This document shows positions 7,740-12,183 of a DNA stretch of 12,183 nucleotides, in pieces. The notes under the pieces were generated by a model, which saw only the letters and a list, made by a program, of their open reading frames with translations, did no database searches and was not told the origin of the DNA. A program made the translations under genes and the position numbers. Each line of letters begins with the position of its first letter. Positions within the stretch are counted from its first letter, which is position 1. This stretch comes from Pseudomonadota bacterium (GTDB taxonomy: Bacteria; Pseudomonadota; Alphaproteobacteria; Acetobacterales; Acetobacteraceae). The stretch covers positions 1 to 12,183 of the forward strand of contig JAKAZN010000015.1 of NCBI GenBank assembly GCA_021815835.1, given 5' to 3'.

Positions 7740-8000
7740 ATGATGGACTTCCTGTCGTTCGAGACATTCATCACCCCGAAGATCATCCGCATCGTGTTCG
7801 CGATCGGTCTGGCACTGATCGCGATCGGCGTGCTGGTGCGGGTGGTCGTGGGCTTGGTGCACCTGGAACTGATCGAAGGCGTGATCCTGCCGCTGATCGC
7901 GGCGGCGCTGGGGGCGCTGGTGCTGCGGATCTATTGCGAGCTGGTGCTGGTATTCTTCGACATGCGCGACAAGCTGGCTGACATCGCCAAGCGGCCTTAG
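7740..8000 (+). CDS. DUF4282-type small membrane protein
   Basis: An 86-residue protein beginning MMDFLSFETFITPKIIRIVF. It has two predicted transmembrane helices (about 15-40 and 45-68) joined by a short loop. The FLSFxxFITPKIIRI opening and the LRIYCELVLVFFDMRDKLADI end (62-82) match the DUF4282 pattern: a short Phe/Ser-rich start, ITP before helix 1, and RIYCEL after helix 2. No molecular function is known for the family. It has its own strong ribosome binding site and AT-richer leader, and stands alone between the CoA-transferase and the convergent operon, so it is probably transcribed independently. The next Met codon at 7743 is an equally possible start. Confidence 0.82.
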   Translation: MMDFLSFETFITPKIIRIVFAIGLALIAIGVLVRVVVGLVHLELIEGVILPLIAAALGALVLRIYCELVLVFFDMRDKLADIAKRP

Positions 8001-8058
8001 CGCGCGATTGCGTCAGGCAGACTCGTCGGAACGCATGAAGCACGCGATGAAGGTCCGA

Positions 8059-8104
8059 GCTGGACCGTGATCGGGACGCCTATCGGTATCGATCATGGTC
8101 CAGC
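8059..8104. terminator. inverted repeat, likely two-way terminator at convergent genes
   Basis: The left arm 8059-8073 (GCTGGACCGTGATCG) pairs with the right arm 8090-8104 (CGATCATGGTCCAGC). Fourteen of fifteen positions are Watson-Crick and one is G-T, with a 16-base loop. It sits in the 160-base gap between the stop of the DUF4282 gene (+, 8000) and the stop of the MaoC-like gene (-, 8161), where a bidirectional terminator is expected. No T-run follows on either strand. A shorter hairpin, GGTCC/GGACC (8052-8056 with 8062-8066), competes with the left arm. The remaining bases of this gap show no gene. CGGCGCGCCG at 8129-8138 is a simple palindrome. Confidence 0.55.
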
Positions 8105-8160
8105 CGGGCGTCATGTCCGCGCGCGGGTCGGCGCGCCGGTGGCGATGGACCCTGCCGGAC

Positions 8161-8946
8161 CTACCCCAACTGCCTTGGCCGGTAGATCGCCACGTGGCGG
8201 AATCGCGCGACCGGGCGGGTCCCGTCCGCCAGCGTCAGCGCCTCCAGCTCCACGAAGCGATGCCCCTTGCGTTCGTAATTCGCATCGACCCGGGCGCGGA
8301 CCGAAATCTCCTCGCCCACCCGCGCCGCCGACAGGTGCCGGATGGTACTGCCGACATGCATCCACGGTCCCAGCACCACGTTGTGGCTGAGCGCCCAGTT
8401 GCCGGTGCGCAGGATCATGCCGGGATGCGCCAGGCCCTCGCGCGCATACAGCGGATCGGTCTCGCGCACGTCGTCCAGGTAGCGCGCGGCAAACTCCGCG
8501 GTCAGACGCAGCGGAATCATGCCGAGCAGGGTGCCAACCGCGAGGCTGGATTCGTCGGCCGGCGGGCGCGCACCCGTGGCGGGCGGCGGCGGCGGCGTGG
8601 CGAAGGTCTCGATCGCGGGCGTATCGTCAGCCATTCCCGCGCTGCCGAGACCGCAGGACGCGCCGTGGCTGTCCACCGTCAGGCTGAGCCCGTCCGGCGT
8701 CTCCTCGGCGGTGACGGTCGCGGGATCGCCGTCATAGACGGGCTGGGCGAAACGGCAGGTCGCGGTGCCGCGCTCCAGCCAGGCGCGGCCCCAGCGCGCG
8801 ACGGCCGGGTGGGTCATGTAGGCATAGACATCGACGCCCGGCACCAGGCCGCCGGTGAAGCCGAAGCGGCGGGCCACCGCGTCGTCGTGGATCTTGTTCT
8901 CGGAATTCAGGGCCGTGTTATAGGCGATGACCCGATACGGTTCCAT
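8161..8946 (-). CDS. double hot-dog MaoC-like acyl-CoA-type protein
   Basis: A 261-residue protein beginning MEPYRVIAYNTALNSENKIH. It looks like two tandem hot-dog folds (about 1-115 and 140-257) joined by a Pro-rich linker (TPPPPPAT, 117-124). The N-terminal half contains HDDAVARRFGFTGGLVPG (21-38), resembling the MaoC hydratase helix region. The second half has the HPG...GPWMHVGSTIRHL stretch (174-205) typical of MaoC/FAS1-dehydratase-like proteins. In (R)-specific enoyl-CoA hydratases the motif is GDxNPxH; here it reads NSENKIH, so His (H21) is kept but the catalytic Asp is Ser. Hydratase activity is therefore doubtful; thioesterase-like or binding roles are possible. The ATG at 8946 is preceded by GGGGGAAG. 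A longer reading reaches back into the upstream gene and is rejected. It is the last gene of a three-gene operon, 26 bases after the molybdoenzyme gene. Confidence 0.8.
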   Translation of the reverse strand: MEPYRVIAYNTALNSENKIHDDAVARRFGFTGGLVPGVDVYAYMTHPAVARWGRAWLERGTATCRFAQPVYDGDPATVTAEETPDGLSLTVDSHGASCGLGSAGMADDTPAIETFATPPPPPATGARPPADESSLAVGTLLGMIPLRLTAEFAARYLDDVRETDPLYAREGLAHPGMILRTGNWALSHNVVLGPWMHVGSTIRHLSAARVGEEISVRARVDANYERKGHRFVELEALTLADGTRPVARFRHVAIYRPRQLG

Positions 8947-8972
8947 CTCGTTGCTTCCCCCGATTGACGGCG

Positions 8973-11048
8973 TTATTCGGCGGCCTGGGCGAGAAGCGCT
9001 TGCGCGGCCTCGGCCCAGACGGCGGTGTCGTGGAACACCGCGCCGCCGGCGGGCGGGGCGGGATCGTCGCTGGTGAGCGCGTTGATGCCGATGCCGCCTT
9101 CGTAGCATTCGCTCGGCCAGACGCTTTCCACCACCAGCACGCCGGGCTGGAGGCCGTCAAACAGCTTCGCGTGCAGTATGACGGTGCCGCGATCGTTGCC
9201 GAGTCGGACGCGCCCGCCATCGGCGATCCCGAGCCGGGTCGCGTCGGTGGCATGCATCAGCACGGTCGGTCGGCCCTCGCGCTTGCGCGAACCCGGGGTC
9301 TCGGTGAAGCTGGTATTCAGGAACTGCCGCGCCGGGGCCGTGACCAACCGGAACGGATGCGCACCGGTACGTTCGTCGATGATTCCGAAATGATCCGGCA
9401 GGACGGGCATCGCCGCGCCCAGCGGGCCCAGCGCCGCCCAATCGGGCGCGAACCGGAATTTCCCGTCCGGCTGCGGAAACCCTTCATGGAAATGCGCGCG
9501 CGCGACAGGCTCGGCGGCGTCCACCCAGCGACGGCCGTGGACCGTGGCCGCGTCCGGCCAGCCGGAGGCGCGCAAGGTCGCGTCGATCATCTCCCACTCG
9601 CTCATGGCGAAGCCGGGATGGCGCGCGCCCAGCCGCGCCGCCAGCGCGTTGATCACCGCGTGGTTGGAACGACATTCGCCCGGCGGGTCGATCAGCTTCG
9701 CGCCGATCTGGATGTAGGTGTGGCCGCCCGCCTGGTACAGGTCGTCATGCTCCATGAACATCGTCGCCGGCAGCACGATATCGGACCAGCGCGCGGTTTC
9801 GGTCATGAACTGCTCGTGGGTGCAGACGAACAGGTCCTCGCGCGCGAAGCCGCGCCGGACCAGGTTGCTGTCCGGACAGACCGTCAGCGGGTTCTGGTTC
9901 TGGATGAACAGCGCATGCACCGGCGGCCCGTCGCCGAGTTCCGCGCGATCGCCCGTCAGCACCGCGCCGATCCGGCTCATGTCCATCGCGCGGACCGACA
10001 GGTCGCGGACATCCAGCCCCTCGATCAGGGTCTTGTCCCAGTGATAGATGCCGCGATTGCTCCACAGCGCCCCGCCGCCCTCATGCGGCCAGGTGCCGGC
10101 AACCGTCGCGAGCGAGGTCACCGCGTGCATGTTCGCCGCCCCGTTGCGGGAGCGGGCGAACCCGTAGCCGAGCCGGATATAGCTGCGCTTCGTGGCGCCG
10201 TAGAGCTTGCCGAACGCCTCGATCGTGGCGACCGGCAGCCCGGTGATCCCCGCCGCCCAGTCGGGTCCGCGCGCCGCCAGATGCGCTTCCAGCCGTTCCG
10301 GGCAATCCGCGAAGCGCGCCATGTAGTCCCGGTCCGCCCAGCCGTCGCGGAAGCCGATATGCATCAGCGCGCAGGCCAGCGCCCCGTCCGTACCGGGGCG
10401 CAGCATCACGTGCAGGTCGGCGACCGCGGCGGTCCCGGAACGATACGGATCGACCACGACCAGCTTCGCGCCGCGCTCCTTCCGCGCGCGCGTGACATGC
10501 GTCATGACGTTGACCTGGGTCGCCACCGGATTGCCGCCCCAGATCACGATCAGGTCGGATTTCGCCATCTCCCGCGGGTCCGGCCCGCGATAGCCGCCGA
10601 CGCCGGCGAACCATCCCGCCTCGCAGATGGAGGTGCAGATCGTCAGTTTCTGGCGCGAATATCTCATTGCGTGACGCAGCCGGTTGATCCCGTCACGCTG
10701 CACCAGGCCCATCGTGCCGGCGTAGTAGAACGGCCAGACCGCCTCCGTGCCGTGCTTCGCCGCCACTTCGGTCAGCGCCGCCGCGGTCCGGTCCAGCGCC
10801 TCGTCCCACGAAATCTCCCGGAACTGGCCCGATCCCTTCGGACCGGTGCGCAGCAGCGGGTGGGTCAGCCGGTCCGGGTGATGGATCCGTTCCGCATAGC
10901 GCGCGACCTTCGCGCAGATCACGCCCTGCGTGTAGTCGTTATCGGCCGCGCCGCGCACCGCGCCGATGCGGCTCCCGTCGAGCACCTCCACCTCCAGCGC
11001 GCAGGTGGAGGGGCAGTCATGCGGACAGACCGAAGCGCGCACGGCCAT
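8973..11048 (-). CDS. molybdopterin-dependent oxidoreductase (DMSO reductase superfamily)
   Basis: A 691-residue catalytic subunit of the DMSO reductase (COG0243) superfamily. An N-terminal 4Fe-4S motif uses C8, C12, C16 and C45 (CPHDCPSTC, then GVICAK), spaced CX3CX3CX28C. FREISWDEALD (76-86) and VIWGGNPVATQ (168-178) are family blocks for the FeS domain junction and cofactor binding. IQNQNPL (382-388) and SDIVLPATMFMEHDD (422-436) are further cofactor blocks. The C-terminal molybdopterin dinucleotide-binding domain spans about 565-685, ending in GGIGINALTSDDP and FHDTAVW. The metal ligand is probably within TICTSICEAGW (136-146), most plausibly C142, but this is not settled. There is no Tat signal and no neighbouring FeS or membrane subunit, so it is probably a soluble cytoplasmic enzyme of unknown substrate. 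The ATG at 11048 is seven bases after the aldolase-like stop. Confidence 0.92.
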   Translation of the reverse strand: MAVRASVCPHDCPSTCALEVEVLDGSRIGAVRGAADNDYTQGVICAKVARYAERIHHPDRLTHPLLRTGPKGSGQFREISWDEALDRTAAALTEVAAKHGTEAVWPFYYAGTMGLVQRDGINRLRHAMRYSRQKLTICTSICEAGWFAGVGGYRGPDPREMAKSDLIVIWGGNPVATQVNVMTHVTRARKERGAKLVVVDPYRSGTAAVADLHVMLRPGTDGALACALMHIGFRDGWADRDYMARFADCPERLEAHLAARGPDWAAGITGLPVATIEAFGKLYGATKRSYIRLGYGFARSRNGAANMHAVTSLATVAGTWPHEGGGALWSNRGIYHWDKTLIEGLDVRDLSVRAMDMSRIGAVLTGDRAELGDGPPVHALFIQNQNPLTVCPDSNLVRRGFAREDLFVCTHEQFMTETARWSDIVLPATMFMEHDDLYQAGGHTYIQIGAKLIDPPGECRSNHAVINALAARLGARHPGFAMSEWEMIDATLRASGWPDAATVHGRRWVDAAEPVARAHFHEGFPQPDGKFRFAPDWAALGPLGAAMPVLPDHFGIIDERTGAHPFRLVTAPARQFLNTSFTETPGSRKREGRPTVLMHATDATRLGIADGGRVRLGNDRGTVILHAKLFDGLQPGVLVVESVWPSECYEGGIGINALTSDDPAPPAGGAVFHDTAVWAEAAQALLAQAAE

Positions 11049-11055
11049 GGGCGGG

Positions 11056-11832
11056 TCAGCTCCGCCAGTCGGTGCGGTCGTGCTCGATCAGCCGCAGCGC
11101 CGCGTCCCAGACCATCGCGTAATGCTCGTCGTTCTCCTGGCGGCGGAACTGCTCGGCCGTATGGCGGCAGACGTCCTCCGGCGGGCGCAGCAGCTTGGCC
11201 CCGCCAGCCAGCGCGGCCACCTGCGCGGCGCAGGCGCGTTCCAGCATGTAGGTCATGTGGAAGGCTTCCGCGATCGACGTGCCGCCCATCAGCAGCCCGT
11301 GGTTCTGCAACACCATCGCCTTGTGCTCGCCCAGGTCGCGCACCAGGCGGTCGCGTTCGGCGAGATCGAGCGCGATCCCCTCATAGCCGTGATAGCCGAG
11401 GCGCCCGTAGAACTTCAGCGCGTGCTGGCTGATCGGCAGCAGCCCCTCGGGATGGGCGGAGACGGCGATGCCGGCGGCGGTGTGGGTGTGCACGACGCAG
11501 AGCAGATCGGGCCGCGCCATGTGGATCGCGGAATGGATGGTGAAGCCGGCCGTGTTCACCCGCCGGCTCTGGCCGTCATCGGGTTCCACCACATTGCCGT
11601 CAAGATCGATCTTCACCAGGTCGGAGGCTCGCATTTCGTGGAAATTCACGCCGTAGCGATTGATGAGGAAATGGTGCTCGGGGCCGGGCAGGCGCGCGCT
11701 GAGATGGGTGTAGATGAAATCGGTCCAGCGATGATACGCGACCAGACGATACAGGGCCGCCAGATCGCAGCGGATCGCCCACTCGGCTTCCGAATAGCCG
11801 GCGCGCGCGGCCGGGGCGGCAAGGACGTTCAT
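11056..11832 (-). CDS. class II aldolase/adducin-family protein
   Basis: A 258-residue class II aldolase/adducin-domain protein starting MNVLAAPAAR. The metal-binding His residues are visible as HTH (H115, H117) in CVVHTHT and H178 in QNHGL. YTHLSARLPG (41-50) and AHPEGLLPISQHALKFYG (126-143) are family blocks. In L-fuculose-1-phosphate aldolase a catalytic Glu sits four residues before a conserved His (SSE..FH). Here the equivalent stretch is NTAGFTIH (93-100), so Gly occupies that place. True aldol cleavage is therefore uncertain, as in many adducin-like members. Starts at 11865 and 11844 are also in frame. The one at 11832 is chosen because GGAG lies six bases upstream, and because the longer start would sit inside the candidate promoter. 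It is the first gene of the - strand operon. Confidence 0.9.
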   Translation of the reverse strand: MNVLAAPAARAGYSEAEWAIRCDLAALYRLVAYHRWTDFIYTHLSARLPGPEHHFLINRYGVNFHEMRASDLVKIDLDGNVVEPDDGQSRRVNTAGFTIHSAIHMARPDLLCVVHTHTAAGIAVSAHPEGLLPISQHALKFYGRLGYHGYEGIALDLAERDRLVRDLGEHKAMVLQNHGLLMGGTSIAEAFHMTYMLERACAAQVAALAGGAKLLRPPEDVCRHTAEQFRRQENDEHYAMVWDAALRLIEHDRTDWRS

Positions 11833-11860
11833 GCTGGGCTCCATGGCAGGTTCATCGCGC

Positions 11861-11890
11861 AGCATTCGCCGACCCGGGCGGGGCCGTCAA
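11861..11890 (-). promoter_or_regulatory. candidate sigma-70 promoter of the aldolase-molybdoenzyme operon
   Basis: On the - strand TTGACG (11890-11885, five of six to TTGACA) is followed after 18 bases by AATGCT (11866-11861, three of six to TATAAT). Transcription would then begin near 11854, leaving a leader of about 22 bases before the chosen start at 11832. The -35 is good and the -10 weak, which is common in alphaproteobacteria. The gene order demands a promoter in this gap, but this exact site is an inference. Confidence 0.35.
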
Positions 11891-11915
11891 TTCCACCGCT
11901 CCCGCCCGCGGGTGG

Positions 11916-11977
11916 CCGGACGCGGTCCGGCGGGCGAGGGTGCCGCCCGCCCCCCTCACCCCAAAGCGGGAGGAGGG
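11916..11977. repeat. cluster of GC-rich inverted repeats between two - strand genes
   Basis: CCGGAC/GTCCGG (11916-11921 with 11925-11930, 3-base loop) is followed by GGCGGGC/GCCCGCC (11929-11935 with 11945-11951, 9-base loop). An imperfect CCCTC/GAGGG hairpin (11953-11957 with 11973-11977) follows. On the - strand these lie 11-72 bases past the stop of the M16 peptidase gene, so one of them may terminate it. The CCTCACCCC...GGGAGGAGGG flavour resembles GC-rich intergenic repeats scattered in many proteobacterial genomes. Nothing else coding is seen in 11833-11987. Confidence 0.45.
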
Positions 11978-11987
11978 AGAAAAGACC

Positions 11988-12183
11988 TCACGCCGCCAAC
12001 GTCTCCGTCACCGCCGCCAGCCCCGGCACGCGCTCCGCCGGGCCCAAAACCGCAAGCGTCGGCGTCGCGCGAAAATGCCGCGAAGCCGCCCGCTCCACGT
12101 CCGCCACCGTCACCGCGTTCAGCTTCGCCACCGTCTCGTCCGTGGGCACGACGCGGCCGAACACCTGCATCTGCCGCGCGAGC
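11988..12183 (-). CDS. M16 family zinc peptidase, C-terminal end (partial)
   Basis: The last 64 residues of a protein entering from the right edge (LARQMQVFGRVVPTDETVAK and on) and ending ETLAA at the TGA covering 11990-11988. The ARQMxVFGRxxPxxETVAKLNAVTVADVERAA pattern, followed by TLAVLGP, is the usual C-terminus of alphaproteobacterial M16 processing-peptidase-like proteins (mitochondrial processing peptidase beta/PqqL relatives). The zinc motif HXXEH lies in the N-terminal domain, outside the window. The reading frame is open to the edge, so the visible first Met at 12170 is not the start. The gene reads in the same direction as the aldolase operon but is separated by 155 bases with a candidate promoter and hairpins, so it is probably a distinct unit. 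Confidence 0.85.
   Translation of the reverse strand, partial: LARQMQVFGRVVPTDETVAKLNAVTVADVERAASRHFRATPTLAVLGPAERVPGLAAVTETLAA

Noticed and set aside
8129..8138. Palindrome CGGCGCGCCG as a possible operator.
   Set aside because: A ten-base all-GC palindrome is expected by chance in DNA of this composition, and nothing around it supports binding.
8947..9108. N-terminal extension of the MaoC-like protein up to 9108.
   Set aside because: It overlaps the end of the molybdoenzyme gene out of frame and is Arg-rich. The ATG at 8946 has a good GGGGGAAG ribosome binding site and starts a recognisable fold.
8964..11432. An 822-codon open frame on the + strand opposite the molybdoenzyme and aldolase genes.
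   Set aside because: It spans two well-supported genes on the other strand, is Arg/His/Ala-rich, and shows no family motif. It is a composition artefact.
11833..11865. Longer start of the aldolase-like gene at 11865 or 11844.
   Set aside because: Neither has a clear ribosome binding site, and 11865 falls inside the candidate -10 element. The start at 11832 has GGAG at six bases.

Overview
The window is GC-rich, gene-dense chromosomal DNA. It looks like an alphaproteobacterium, probably of the Rhodospirillales/Acetobacteraceae type. That placement is an inference from the base composition, the ccoNOQP-ccoGHIS gene order, and the style of the accessory proteins (CaiB-type CoA-transferase, DUF4282, M16 peptidase). 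No rRNA, tRNA, CRISPR array, insertion sequence, phage gene or integration site was seen, and no gene-free stretch reaches 300 bases.

Region 1 (1-6324, + strand) is a tightly packed cytochrome cbb3 oxidase locus. It holds the last codons of ccoN, then ccoO, ccoQ, ccoP, ccoG, ccoH, ccoI and ccoS. CcoN/O/Q/P form the high-affinity, proton-pumping terminal oxidase used at low oxygen. CcoG, CcoH, CcoI and CcoS are its maturation set: a membrane polyferredoxin acting in copper handling, an assembly factor, a Cu-exporting P1B ATPase, and a small membrane protein needed for cofactor insertion. Five of the seven junctions overlap by 1 or 4 bases and the other two leave 4 and 8 bases, so the locus reads as one translationally coupled transcript whose promoter lies upstream of the window.

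Region 2 (6325-8000, + strand) has a family III (CaiB/BaiF) CoA-transferase and a small two-helix membrane protein of the DUF4282 type. Each is preceded by its own ribosome binding site.

Region 3 (8001-8160) is the convergent junction between the + and - strand halves. It holds a strong inverted repeat with 15-bp arms that can act as a two-way terminator.

Region 4 (8161-11832, - strand, read right to left) is a compact operon: a class II aldolase/adducin-like protein, a cytoplasmic-looking molybdopterin oxidoreductase with one N-terminal 4Fe-4S cluster, and a double hot-dog MaoC-like protein. Gaps are 7 and 26 bases. The aldolase-like and MaoC-like proteins each appear to lack the classical catalytic acid of their best-known relatives. 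I do not know the substrate. This operon is the best candidate in the window for an uncharacterised pathway, possibly working with the nearby CoA-transferase.

Region 5 (11833-12183) is a 155-base intergenic stretch with a candidate promoter and several inverted repeats, then the C-terminal end of an M16 (processing-peptidase-like) protease on the - strand, cut by the window edge.
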